Source: Streptomyces sp. NBC_01446 (GTDB lineage Bacteria > Actinomycetota > Actinomycetes > Streptomycetales > Streptomycetaceae). Taken from it: 64,000 bases of DNA. Positions 7,182 through 15,640 of the stretch are shown here, piece after piece; position 1 is the stretch's first letter; each line of letters opens with the position of its first letter. Below the pieces are notes generated by a model. The model searched no databases, was not told the DNA's origin, and saw nothing but the letters and a program-made list of their open reading frames with translations. The stretch covers positions 7,460,501-7,524,500 of the forward strand of contig NZ_JAPEPO010000001.1 in the NCBI RefSeq assembly GCF_026340095.1, in the 5' to 3' direction. The translations under genes and the position numbers were made by a program.

Positions 7182-8350
7182 TGTCTCGTGATCCTGTTCA
7201 TGTCAGTTCGAGTTGTTATTGACGAGTTTCCTCACGTTGGTCGCGGCGAGTCGGACCTTCCCGAGGACCTCGCTGGAGGTCGCGGTCCAGGTGAACGGTT
7301 TCGCCGTCGTGTTCCAGGAGTTGATGTAGTCGCGGATCTGTTTGATCAGGACGTTGACGCTGGAGAACGTGCCGCGGCGGATGGATTGCCGGGTCAGGAT
7401 TCCGAACCAGATCTCGATCTGGTTCAGCCACGAGGAGCCGACGGGAGTGAAATGGAAGTGGACGTGCGGGTTCTTGACCAGCCACTCCTTGACCTCGGGT
7501 GTGGTGTGCGTCGAGAGGTTGTCCAGGACGACGTGGATGTCCTTCCCGGCGTGCGGTTTCACCGCCTTCTTCAAGAAGGCCAGGAAGTCCTTGCCGTTCC
7601 GGGTCGGCTTGCACTCGCCGAGCACTTCGCCGGTGGTCACGTTCAGGGCGGCGAACAGGTTCGTGGTGCCGTGCCGGACGTAGTCGGCGGTGCGCTGCTC
7701 GCTCGCGGCGAAGGAGACCGGCAGTACCGGCTGGGTTCGGTCCAGAGCCTGGATCTGCGTCTTCTCGTCGATCGAGAGGACTACCGCGCCGCCCGGCGGT
7801 GCCAGATACAGGCCGATCACATCGGCCACTTTCTCCGCGAACGCAGGGTCTTTGGAAATCTTGAAGGTGCCCAACCGGTGCGGCTTCAGGCTTTCCTCCC
7901 GCCAGACGCGCGCGATGTAGTGCCAGGACACGGTGAGGTTCTCGGTCCGCTCCAGGTACTTCGCCAACTCCCGTGTGGACCAGTGCGAAAGCCCCGTGCC
8001 GTCCGGCGGCGTCATGCGCGTCAGCGCAATCACCCGGGCCCGCACCCGCGCCGGCACCTGTTCCCGTGGGCCGCCGGGACGCTCACCTTCCAGCCCGGCC
8101 AGGCCCTGCTCGACATAGCGGATCTTCCAGCGGTCCACGGTCGGCAGCGACACCCCGAGCAGCTCGGCAATGTCCTTGCGCCGACGCCCCTCACTCGACC
8201 ACAGCACGATCCGGCCCCGCGTTGCTATGTCCGCAGGAACGTCCCGACTGTTCACCAACTCCCGCAACTCGGCGGCCTGTTCCACGGAGAGCTCCACACC
8301 AAGAGACCCTGCCACACAAGATCAAGTAACGCTGACGGAATCACGAGACA
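7182..8350. mobile_element. IS630-family insertion sequence, complete
   Basis: A 1169-bp element. Its ends are exact inverted repeats, TGTCTCGTGAT at 7182-7192 and ATCACGAGACA at 8340-8350, each followed outward by CTAG (7178-7181 and 8351-8354). IS630 elements insert at TA, often within CTAG, so the flanking CTAG is the target site. It contains one intact transposase gene on the minus strand. It separates the CdiI-like gene from a transposase remnant that would otherwise be contiguous. Confidence 0.9.
7203..8315 (-). CDS. IS630-family transposase
   Basis: DDE-type transposase of 370 residues, apparently complete. An N-terminal helix-turn-helix (RRKDIAELLGVSLPTVDRWKIRY) precedes a winged linker and the catalytic domain. 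The catalytic residues are Asp183 (LSIDEKTQ), Asp265 (VVLDNLSTH) and Glu301 (WLNQIEIWFG). The gene fills the element with its ends a few tens of bases from the inverted repeats. No frameshift is seen, so the element may be active. Confidence 0.95.
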   Translation of the reverse strand: MAGSLGVELSVEQAAELRELVNSRDVPADIATRGRIVLWSSEGRRRKDIAELLGVSLPTVDRWKIRYVEQGLAGLEGERPGGPREQVPARVRARVIALTRMTPPDGTGLSHWSTRELAKYLERTENLTVSWHYIARVWREESLKPHRLGTFKISKDPAFAEKVADVIGLYLAPPGGAVVLSIDEKTQIQALDRTQPVLPVSFAASEQRTADYVRHGTTNLFAALNVTTGEVLGECKPTRNGKDFLAFLKKAVKPHAGKDIHVVLDNLSTHTTPEVKEWLVKNPHVHFHFTPVGSSWLNQIEIWFGILTRQSIRRGTFSSVNVLIKQIRDYINSWNTTAKPFTWTATSSEVLGKVRLAATNVRKLVNNNSN

Positions 8351-8354
8351 CTAG

Positions 8355-8474
8355 TCGGTGCTCGGGGACAGGCGACGGTTCGATGAGCGACCACAGTTCG
8401 TCCGACACGAACCTCGGCCGCGACTGACGTTTCTCCGTGAACAGACCAACGACCCGACAAGCCGACAGTCGCAT
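8355..8474 (-). pseudogene. IS5-type transposase N-terminal remnant
   Basis: From ATG at 8474 the minus strand reads MRLSACRVVG, then FTEKRQSRPRFVSDELWSLIEP. The VSDELWxLIEP motif is the standard start of many actinobacterial IS5-type transposases. The sequence diverges after SLIEP and then meets the IS630 element. If that element and one CTAG are removed, this frame continues in frame into the CdiI-like gene. Confidence 0.55.
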
Positions 8475-8896
8475 GATCAACAGCTTTTGTCAGAGCCTGT
8501 AAGGAAGTCGCCCTCCGAGGGCATGATCCTCACCTCTGAACCGGGCTGAACGCGTGACGTGGGTAACGCGGAGGGGGCCGGGCCTGTGAAGCACCCCATA
8601 GGAGCCAGATCACATACTAAAGATGGTAGTAGCCGGTGGGGGCTTTCAGAGGCCCACGGGAAACGCTCTATTCGGTCATTTCGGACATTCCTCCGTAGTG
8701 GGGTAGTACGTCACATCCTTGCGCCCCCTCTCGGGCATCGCTAACTATGGCTGTCGTCCCGGAGAGCGGGTCGGAGCACGAGCGAAGTCGCTCGCTCCGC
8801 CCCCGGGTCAGGACGCGGATCCCATTCCGCTCCAGGTGCCACCGCACCGGCCCAGCGCCGCACGATGTCCCCCGAGCATGAAGAGGTAGATCCCGT
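8475..8896 (+). other. Long leader region before the lytic transglycosylase
   Basis: 422 bases without a gene. A stem-loop with a two-base bulge lies at 8773-8798: GGAGC/GCTCC as the outer stem and GAGCG/CGCTC as the inner stem around AAGT. Streptomyces genes for cell-wall lytic enzymes often carry a structured leader such as the c-di-AMP riboswitch, but the conserved core of that riboswitch was not identified here. Confidence 0.35.
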
Positions 8897-9406
8897 ATGA
8901 CCTTCTCCACCCCGATCGCCGCTGTCGCCCGCCCCACCCGCTTCAAGCGCACCACCGTCACGGTCCTGGCCGCCGCCGGTCTCGCGGGCGCCGCACTGAC
9001 CTTCGCCCCGTCCCCCGCGCAGGCCGCCGAGCCCGCCGCGGCGCCGAAGGCAGCTCACTCGGTGTCGGCCCAGAAGGGCACCGACGGGAACAAGGTCGAC
9101 GCCTGGATCAATCAGGCCCTCGCGATCATGAAGGCCAAGGGCATCCCCGGCTCCTACGAGGGTCTGCACCGCAACATCATGCGTGAGTCCTCCGGCAACC
9201 CGAACGCCGTGAACGGCACTGACGTGAACGCGGTCAAGGGCACCCCGTCCAAGGGCCTGCTCCAGGTCATCCAGCCGACCTTCAACGCCTACCACGTCGC
9301 CGGCACCTCCCAGAGCCTGACGGACCCGGTCGCCAACATCACCGCGGCCGCCAACTACGCCGCCGACCGCTACGGCTCCATCGACAACGTCAACTCCGCG
9401 TACTGA
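8897..9406 (+). CDS. Secreted lytic transglycosylase, SLT domain
   Basis: Secreted peptidoglycan-cleaving enzyme of 169 residues. A Sec signal peptide spans residues 1-43 (basic FKRTT stretch, hydrophobic VLAAAGLAGAALTF, cleavage after PSPAQA). The SLT catalytic domain follows, with the catalytic glutamate Glu97 in HRNIMRESSGNPNAVN and the GLLQVIQPTF strand. AGAGGTAGA gives a ribosome site. It lacks LysM or other wall-binding modules. The long leader before it may regulate it. Confidence 0.9.
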   Translation: MTFSTPIAAVARPTRFKRTTVTVLAAAGLAGAALTFAPSPAQAAEPAAAPKAAHSVSAQKGTDGNKVDAWINQALAIMKAKGIPGSYEGLHRNIMRESSGNPNAVNGTDVNAVKGTPSKGLLQVIQPTFNAYHVAGTSQSLTDPVANITAAANYAADRYGSIDNVNSAY

Positions 9407-9518
9407 GCCGTCGTCACCACACGCCGTAACTGATCCACGGCACACCTCAAACCCTCGAACGGAGGGCAGCGCCCATGCCGCACCACAGCGGAGACGAAGG
9501 GCACGCGCCCTCAGCCGA

Positions 9519-9863
9519 CGCAACGCGGCGTACCAAGTGGGCGGTCCCGCCTGCACCGTGAAGACGGTGGAGAAGATGTCGGGCGTCCGCATGGACCACT
9601 ATCTCGAGGTCGACTTCAAGGGCTTCAAGAAGTTCGTCGACGAGCTCGGTGGTGTCGACATCAGCACCCACCGGGCCATCAAGGACGCCGGCAGTCACCT
9701 GTCCCTGAGAGCCGGCAAGCACACCCTCAAGGGTGAACAGGCCCTGGCGCTCGTGCGGACCAGGCACGCCGTCGGCGACGGCAGCGACCTGGGGCGGATC
9801 CAGCTCCAGCAGACTTTCATCAAGGCACTGATCCACCGCGCCGAATCGATCGACGTGCATCTG
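9519..9863 (+). pseudogene. LytR-CpsA-Psr (LCP) family gene remnant
   Basis: The middle of an LCP enzyme, which would attach glycopolymers to peptidoglycan. Recognisable parts run from NAAYQVGGPACTVKTVE through MDHYLEVDFKGFKKFVDELGGVDI to GEQALALVRTRH and IQLQQTFIKAL. The N-terminal membrane anchor and first third are missing, and after about 9863 the frame is lost; the open frame to 10016 is not family-like. Dead gene. Confidence 0.8.
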
Positions 9864-10032
9864 CCTCATCCGGCAGCCCGAAGGCCTACGGCGCTGTCCC
9901 CTCTCGGCCGGCCACCACGGCGACCATCGGCACTTCTACAGCGGCGAGCTCCGCAACTGATCTCACCCGGCCGCGCTCCGAGCCCCTTCAACGACTGGGT
10001 CGCCGCCTTTCGCTGAGGCACAACTCAGCTGA

Positions 10033-10082
10033 AGCGCCCTGCAACAGGCGCTTGCCGCCCGGGCTTCGTTCGCCCGGGCGGC
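10033..10082. terminator. Double hairpin terminator
   Basis: GCCGCCCGGGC (10054-10064) and GCCCGGGCGGC (10072-10082) make a perfect 11-bp stem with a 7-nt loop. A smaller AGCGCC/GGCGCT hairpin (10033-10052) precedes it. It lies between the LCP remnant and the convergent ABC transporter operon. Confidence 0.7.
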
Positions 10083-10100
10083 ACCGTGAGCGCGGTTGGG

Positions 10101-11192
10101 TCAGCCGTCGGCACCGGCCGGGGCCGTGGTGGTGGTGAAGCCCTCCTTCTTGTTGGCGTTGAGCGCGAACTCGTTGGTGAACGTCTTACTGAAGTCCACT
10201 GACGTGGTGACGGTCCCGACCAGTTTCTCGGTGGCCAGAGAGGTCTTCGGGCCTCCCGCCGGCATGATCCCGTCCGGCAGGAACTGGCCCTTGTCCTCGT
10301 CCAGCGCCTTTATGTAGTCGGCCTTGGTGACCAGCTGGTTCTGTACGTACGACGCCGGCAGCTTGTCGGCGATCTGGGCAGCGCTGTGCTTGTTGATCCA
10401 GTGCATGGTGGCCACGAGCGCGTCGACGACCCTCTGCACCGAGTCCTTGTGCGAGTTCACCCAGTCGGTGCGGGCGAGCACGCTCGCGCCAGGGAACGCC
10501 CCTCCGAGCGCCGACTTGGCGCCGTCCGTGGTGGCCAGGTCGACGGCAGAGGTGCCGACCCCCTTCTTCTCGATCGCGGCGACCGTCGGCTGCGTCGTCA
10601 TGACGCAGTCGGCCTTGCCGTTCTGCAGCGCGGCGACGGCCGTGGAGCCAGCACCGACCGCGAGCCGGTGGAACTGGTTGGTCTTGACGCCCTTCGCCGC
10701 CGCCATGAACTGGGTGAGGGTGTCCGTGCCCGAGCCCAGGTCGGTGACGCCGAGTGTCTTGCCCTTGAAGTCGGCAGCCGATTTCACGCCGCTCTTCTTG
10801 GTACACATCTCCCGCTCGCCGGGCGCCCCCGACAACTGGACGACGTCCTCGACCGCCTTGCCTTTCGCCTGGAACTCGATCGTGTGGTTGTACCAGGCGC
10901 CGGCCATGTCCACCTGGCCCGAGGCCATGGCCTCCTCGGCTCCGACACCGCCGTTCTGCTCGGTGCTCAGCTCGACCTTGACGCCGTACTTCTTGTAGAA
11001 GCCGAGGTTCTCGGCGAGTTCGTAGGGCAGGTAGATCTGCTTGTCGATGCCGCCGACCATGAGCTTGACGGTCGGGGTGCCGCCGGAACCGGCGTTGCTG
11101 GCGCTGGATTTGCCGGAGTTGCTGGAACACGCGGTCGCGGTGCCGAGGGCAAGGACGGTGATGATCGCTGCGGTGAGGGTTCTCTTGAGCAT
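10101..11192 (-). CDS. ABC transporter substrate-binding lipoprotein, NrtA/SsuA/NMT1 family
   Basis: Extracellular solute receptor of 363 residues. The signal peptide ends at a weak lipobox, with Cys22 in GTATACSSN as the likely lipidated residue. The mature part has the family features: GGIDKQIYLPYELAENLGFYKKYGV, a GQVDMAGAW ligand loop, GKTLGVTDLGSGTD and TTQPTVAAIEKKG. The family binds nitrate, sulfonates, taurine, pyrimidine precursors and aromatic acids; the ligand cannot be read from sequence. ATG at 11192 is chosen because it opens a classic signal peptide. It is the last gene of the ATPase-permease-receptor operon and faces a CitAB-type two-component system. Confidence 0.88.
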   Translation of the reverse strand: MLKRTLTAAIITVLALGTATACSSNSGKSSASNAGSGGTPTVKLMVGGIDKQIYLPYELAENLGFYKKYGVKVELSTEQNGGVGAEEAMASGQVDMAGAWYNHTIEFQAKGKAVEDVVQLSGAPGEREMCTKKSGVKSAADFKGKTLGVTDLGSGTDTLTQFMAAAKGVKTNQFHRLAVGAGSTAVAALQNGKADCVMTTQPTVAAIEKKGVGTSAVDLATTDGAKSALGGAFPGASVLARTDWVNSHKDSVQRVVDALVATMHWINKHSAAQIADKLPASYVQNQLVTKADYIKALDEDKGQFLPDGIMPAGGPKTSLATEKLVGTVTTSVDFSKTFTNEFALNANKKEGFTTTTAPAGADG

Positions 11193-11251
11193 GGCGGGGC
11201 CTGCACCTTTCGGAAACACGGGAAGGGTGGTGAAGAGGGGACAGACGGGAG

Positions 11252-12130
11252 TCAGAGAGCGTTCGCCTCGGACGGGGCCGGCGGGCGCCAGGACAGCAGC
11301 CGGTGTTCGAGCTTGCCGATCAGCCACTCCGCGCCGAGCACGATCACCGCGATGACGAGCATCGTGGCGAACACGCCGTTGGGGTCGAAGTTGTTCTGCG
11401 CGGTCTTGATGACCAGACCGAGCCCGCTCTGCGCACCGAGCACCTCGCCGACGAGCGCGCCGACGATGGCGAAGCCGAAGGCACTGTGCAGGCTGGCGAT
11501 GATCCACGTCAGTGCCGAGGGCAGGATGACGTGCCGGGTGGTCTGCATCCGGGAGGCGCCGAGCACCTTGACGTTGGCGAGAACGTTGCGGTCGACCTCG
11601 CGGACGCCCTGGTAAGCGTTGAAGAAGACGATGAAGAACACCAGTACAGCGGCCAGCAGGATCTTCGGGGTGACACCGATACCGAAGGCGACGATGAAGA
11701 TCGAGCCGAGAACGATGCGCGGGATCGCGTTGACCATCTTGATGTAGGGACCGAGCACGTCGGAGAGGTAGCGGCTCTGCCCGAGCGCGACACCGAACAC
11801 GATCCCGGTGAGAGAACCCACGGCGAAGCCGGCGAGCGCCTCCTGGATGGTCGTCCAGATGTTCTGGTAGAAGGAGCCGAACTGGGTGCCGTGCTGGAAG
11901 AGATCGATCAGCCGTTGCCAGATGCCCGACGGCTGACCGAAGAAGAACGGGTCGACAATGCCCCAGCTGGTGAACGCCTGCCAGCCGCCGATCACGAAGG
12001 CCGCGAGACCGATACGGCCCGCCCACACCCGGGCGACACGACGCCGCGCGGCCCGCTGCGCGTCACTCACGACCGGACCCTTGCCGCCATCGGCCGCGGG
12101 CACCGCCGAAACGGTGGACGTCGTACTCAT
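11252..12130 (-). CDS. ABC transporter permease, SsuC/NrtB family
   Basis: Membrane subunit of 292 residues. A ~30-residue cytoplasmic N-terminus is followed by about six membrane segments. The EAA loop that docks the ATPase is at VDRNVLANVKVLGASRMQT. ATG at 12130 overlaps the ATPase stop by 4 bases, showing coupling. It would form a homodimer with the adjacent ATPase and lipoprotein receptor to import a small anionic or aromatic solute. Confidence 0.9.
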   Translation of the reverse strand: MSTTSTVSAVPAADGGKGPVVSDAQRAARRRVARVWAGRIGLAAFVIGGWQAFTSWGIVDPFFFGQPSGIWQRLIDLFQHGTQFGSFYQNIWTTIQEALAGFAVGSLTGIVFGVALGQSRYLSDVLGPYIKMVNAIPRIVLGSIFIVAFGIGVTPKILLAAVLVFFIVFFNAYQGVREVDRNVLANVKVLGASRMQTTRHVILPSALTWIIASLHSAFGFAIVGALVGEVLGAQSGLGLVIKTAQNNFDPNGVFATMLVIAVIVLGAEWLIGKLEHRLLSWRPPAPSEANAL

Positions 12131-12987
12131 TCCTTGCCTCCTGCGGTGAGTGCGTAGGCGCGCTCCACCTCTTCGCGCAACGTGTCCCAGATCTGGTGCT
12201 GGAGTTCGATGAAACGGGGCTGGAAGCGGATCTCCTGGACCGAGCCGCGCGGGCGGGGCAGGTCGATGTCGAAGACCTCCTTGACCGAGCCGGGGCTGGA
12301 CGTCATCACGACCACCCGATCGGCCAGTGCCACCGCCTCGTCCAGATCGTGGGTGATGAAAAGGACGGTGGGGCGGATCTGCTCCCACAGGCTCAGCAGC
12401 TCGGTCGACATGATCGCCTTGGTCTGCACGTCGAGGGCGCCGAACGGCTCGTCCATGATCAGGATCTTGGGTTCGTTGATCAGGGCCGCGGCCATCGCCA
12501 CGCGCTTGCGCATACCGCCTGACAGCTGGTGGGGGTAACGGTCCTCGAATCCGGTGAGGCCGACCCGGCGCAGCCAGTCACGCGCCGAAGCCTGTGCCTG
12601 CTGCTTGGGCACCCCACGGAAGACGGGGCCCATCAGCACGTTGCCGAGAACGGTCTTCCACGGCAGGAGCGCGTCGGTCTGGAACATGAAGCTGACGCCG
12701 TCGGTGATGCCGTCCACCTCGCGGCCACCGACCTTGACGGAGCCTTCGCTGGGCCGGTCGAGACCGGACACCAGGCCCAGCGTGGTCGACTTGCCGCAGC
12801 CGGTGGGGCCCACCACGGCGCAGAACTGGCCCGGCTCCACGGTGAACGAAACGCCTTGCAGCGCTGTGAATACCTCTCCGGCAGGTGTCAGGAATCGCTT
12901 GGTGAGTCCGGAGATCTCGATGCGCGCGTTCGCTTGGTCCGCCGCACCGGCGCCCGGGCTCGTCGCGACATCATTTCGCGAAGCCAT
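12127..12987 (-). CDS. ABC transporter ATPase, SsuB/NrtD family
   Basis: ATP-hydrolysing subunit of 286 residues. Walker A is VGPTGCGKSTT (about 59-69), the Q-loop is in SFMFQTDALLPWKTV, the signature is LSGGMRKRVAMA, Walker B is ILIMDEPFGALD and the H-loop is LFITHDLDEAVAL. ATG at 12987 has AAGGAAG upstream. It is the first gene of the operon and is divergent from the sensor kinase at 13287, so one intergenic region of about 300 bases controls both. Confidence 0.92.
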   Translation of the reverse strand: MASRNDVATSPGAGAADQANARIEISGLTKRFLTPAGEVFTALQGVSFTVEPGQFCAVVGPTGCGKSTTLGLVSGLDRPSEGSVKVGGREVDGITDGVSFMFQTDALLPWKTVLGNVLMGPVFRGVPKQQAQASARDWLRRVGLTGFEDRYPHQLSGGMRKRVAMAAALINEPKILIMDEPFGALDVQTKAIMSTELLSLWEQIRPTVLFITHDLDEAVALADRVVVMTSSPGSVKEVFDIDLPRPRGSVQEIRFQPRFIELQHQIWDTLREEVERAYALTAGGKE

Positions 12988-13286
12988 GTGGGGCCGCTTC
13001 CTTTCTGTTTCTCGGATTTCCTCGACTGCCTCGGGAGCCCTCTCGGGAGCCCCCTCGGGAGAATTCCCGGGGCCTCTCAGATCTAGGAAGGCAGACGCTA
13101 GAGGCAGCCACGTATGACGTCGACGTTTCCGAGCTATCTCGCGATGGTTGCGTAAGGCGGGCTTCTGCTCGTTTTGCTCAGCGAACGGGGTGTGGGCAGC
13201 GTCCCGGCCATGAGGCACAATCACGCCACCCGGGCATCCAGCGTGGCCGGCCCGGCACCTCGCACCACAGGAACGAAGAGGCACCC

Positions 13287-14954
13287 GTGATACCCATGCG
13301 ATTCCGGACAGACCGCGGAGGAAATCGCAGGCTTTCCACCCGGATCTTCGCCAACCAGCTGGTCATCCTCGCGCTGACCGGACTGATCGGCTACGTCCTG
13401 TTCGCCTTCGCGCAGCGGGCCGAACTCGACCGCTCCTACGAGCAGCGGGCCCTGGACATCGCCCGGACCATGGCCGCGGAGCCGCAGGTCAAGCAGGCAA
13501 TGGAGGACGGGGGCGGCGGTGACGTGGTGCAGACGGTCGCCGAACGGATCCGCCGGGCGTCCGGGGCCTCGTACGTGGTCGTGATCGACCTGCGCGGTAT
13601 ACGGCACTCGCACCCCATACCGGACCTGATCGGCGACCCGGTGGCCGAACCGGTGGTGGTGAAGGACGGCCGCCCGCACGTCGGCACCGACCAGGGTGCG
13701 ACCGGACGGTCGGCCAACGGCAAGGTCCCGCTGTACGGGCCTTCCGGGGCGTTGGCCGGCGAGGTGTCCGTGGGTCTCCCGGAACACGACGTGCTCGGCG
13801 AGCTGTGGCACGAGCTGCCCACCTTCGCGCTGTACGCCGCGATCGCCACCGCGATCGGCGCTGCAGCGGCCTACCTGCTGGCACGGCGGCTGAAACGAAC
13901 CACGTTCGGCCTGGAGCTGGAGGAGATCGCCGGCCTGCTGCAGGACCGAGAGGCAATGCTGCACGGCATCCGGGAAGGCGTCGTCGCCTTCGCCCCCGAC
14001 GGCAGGATCACCGTCGTGAACGACGAAGCCAGGCGACTGCTCGGCCTCGGCAGCGCGCTCGGCCACCGGCTGGAGGAGGTGCTGCCGGACGGCCGACTGC
14101 GCCGCGCCCTGGACGGCACCCTGACCGGCACCGACGTCAGCGTCCTGACCGACGACCACTGCCTCGTCGTCAACCGCATGCCGGTCGCCCTGCACGGCCG
14201 TGAACTGGGCGCCGTGGTCACCGTCCGCGACCGCACCGAGCTGATCGGCCTGCTGCGCGAACTCGACTCCGTACGCGGACTGACCGACGCCCTGCGGGCC
14301 CAGCAGCACGAGTTCACCAACCGGATGCACACCGTGGCCGGGCTGCTGGACATCGGCGAACACGAGTCCGCATACGAGTTCGCCATCGATACGGCCCGCT
14401 CTGGGCAGGCCCTGACCGAGGCCGTGCGCCGGCACATCGGCAACCCGCAGATGGTCGGGCTCATCGTCGCCAAGACCACTGTCGCTGCCGAACGCGGGGT
14501 TCGCATCTCCCTCACCGATGACTCCGCACTCGGCGACGACCCGCCACATCTGCGGCGCCTGCTGACCATCGTGGGCAACCTGCTCGACAACGCCATCGAA
14601 GCGACGGCCGAGGCGCCACCCGCCAGCGGGGGACGCAGGATCCGGCTGACACTGGCCGAAGGCGACGAGCTGATCGCCGTCCGGGTGGCGGACAACGGCC
14701 CCGGCATCGATGCGGGAACCGCCCAGTCGATCTTCGAGGACGGCTGGTCCACCCGCCCCGAACGGGACACCGCACGCCGCGGCCTGGGACTGGCCCTGGT
14801 CCACCGGCTGGTGCAGCGGCACGGCGGCACCATCACGGTCAGCGAAGGCCCGGGCGCGGTATTCACGGCCCTGCTGCCGCAGCCGGACACGTCACCGTCA
14901 TCGCAGGCCGCACTGCTCACGGCCGCGCTGGCGGAGGGAGGCGACCGCCGATGA
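13287..14954 (+). CDS. Sensor histidine kinase, CitA/DcuS family
   Basis: Membrane sensor of 555 residues. Segments at about 22-43 and 178-199 span the membrane and enclose an extracytoplasmic sensing domain that, in this family, binds citrate or C4-dicarboxylates. A cytoplasmic PAS domain (about 215-310) leads to the phospho-accepting His341 in QQHEFTNRMH, and the ATPase domain carries VGNLLDNAIEA and DNGPGID. Start is GTG at 13287 after a GGAACGAAGAGG stretch. It overlaps the response regulator by 4 bases. It probably controls the divergent ABC importer. Confidence 0.92.
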   Translation: MIPMRFRTDRGGNRRLSTRIFANQLVILALTGLIGYVLFAFAQRAELDRSYEQRALDIARTMAAEPQVKQAMEDGGGGDVVQTVAERIRRASGASYVVVIDLRGIRHSHPIPDLIGDPVAEPVVVKDGRPHVGTDQGATGRSANGKVPLYGPSGALAGEVSVGLPEHDVLGELWHELPTFALYAAIATAIGAAAAYLLARRLKRTTFGLELEEIAGLLQDREAMLHGIREGVVAFAPDGRITVVNDEARRLLGLGSALGHRLEEVLPDGRLRRALDGTLTGTDVSVLTDDHCLVVNRMPVALHGRELGAVVTVRDRTELIGLLRELDSVRGLTDALRAQQHEFTNRMHTVAGLLDIGEHESAYEFAIDTARSGQALTEAVRRHIGNPQMVGLIVAKTTVAAERGVRISLTDDSALGDDPPHLRRLLTIVGNLLDNAIEATAEAPPASGGRRIRLTLAEGDELIAVRVADNGPGIDAGTAQSIFEDGWSTRPERDTARRGLGLALVHRLVQRHGGTITVSEGPGAVFTALLPQPDTSPSSQAALLTAALAEGGDRR

Positions 14955-15640
14955 TCCGCACCCTCGTGGTGGACGACGACTTCCGCGTCAGCCACATCCA
15001 CAGCGACTACGTACGCCGGATCCAGGGCTTCGAGGTGGTCGGCGAGGCGGCGAATCTGGCCGAAGCGCTGGCAGCGGTCCGCACCCTGCACCCGGACCTG
15101 CTGTTGCTCGACATCTTCCTTCCCGACGGCAGCGGACTCGACATCCTGCGCCGGCTCAGCCAGGACCAGGACGACACCCGCCCCGACGCCCTCATGATCA
15201 CCGCCGACCACGACATCACTTCCGTCCGTGCCGCGATGAAACTCGGTGCGGTCGGCTACCTGGTGAAACCGTTCGGCTCCGCCGACCTCGCCGAACGGCT
15301 CAACGCCTACCGTCAGCTCCACGACCGCGTCGACGCCCTCAGCCGGACGACCACAGCCGACCAGGCCGACGTGGACGCCCTGTTCAGCGCCGCCCGCCCA
15401 CCGGCCATCCCCCGGATCCCGGCCAAAGGCCACTCCGCGCCCACCCTCACCACGATCCACCAGGCCCTGCGAACCGCCGACAGCGCCCTGTCGGCCGCCG
15501 ATGCGGCCGAGGCGACCGGCGTCTCCCGCGCCACGGCCCAGCGCTACCTGTCCTACCTCGTCAAGGAGGGCACGGTCCGCCTCGAACTCCGCTACGGCAC
15601 CAACGGCCGCCCCGAACACCGCTACCGCATTCAGAACTGA
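14951..15640 (+). CDS. Response regulator, CitB/DcuR family
   Basis: Partner of the sensor kinase, 229 residues. The receiver domain has Asp9/Asp10, phospho-accepting Asp54 in LLLDIFLPDGSG and the Lys in GYLVKPFGS. The C-terminal domain has a helix-turn-helix (ADAAEATGVSRATAQRYLSYLVKEG) typical of CitB rather than of OmpR or NarL types. It should bind the intergenic region before the ABC operon and switch it on when the sensor sees its ligand. Confidence 0.92.
   Translation: MIRTLVVDDDFRVSHIHSDYVRRIQGFEVVGEAANLAEALAAVRTLHPDLLLLDIFLPDGSGLDILRRLSQDQDDTRPDALMITADHDITSVRAAMKLGAVGYLVKPFGSADLAERLNAYRQLHDRVDALSRTTTADQADVDALFSAARPPAIPRIPAKGHSAPTLTTIHQALRTADSALSAADAAEATGVSRATAQRYLSYLVKEGTVRLELRYGTNGRPEHRYRIQN

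Noticed and set aside
8475..8896. c-di-AMP riboswitch in the transglycosylase leader
   Set aside because: Expected from analogy, but the conserved core could not be identified; only a generic hairpin is supported.
13221..14822. 533-codon minus-strand open frame opposite the CitA-type kinase
   Set aside because: Composition is antisense-like (Gln/Gly/Val/Asp rich without motifs) and the plus-strand kinase is complete.
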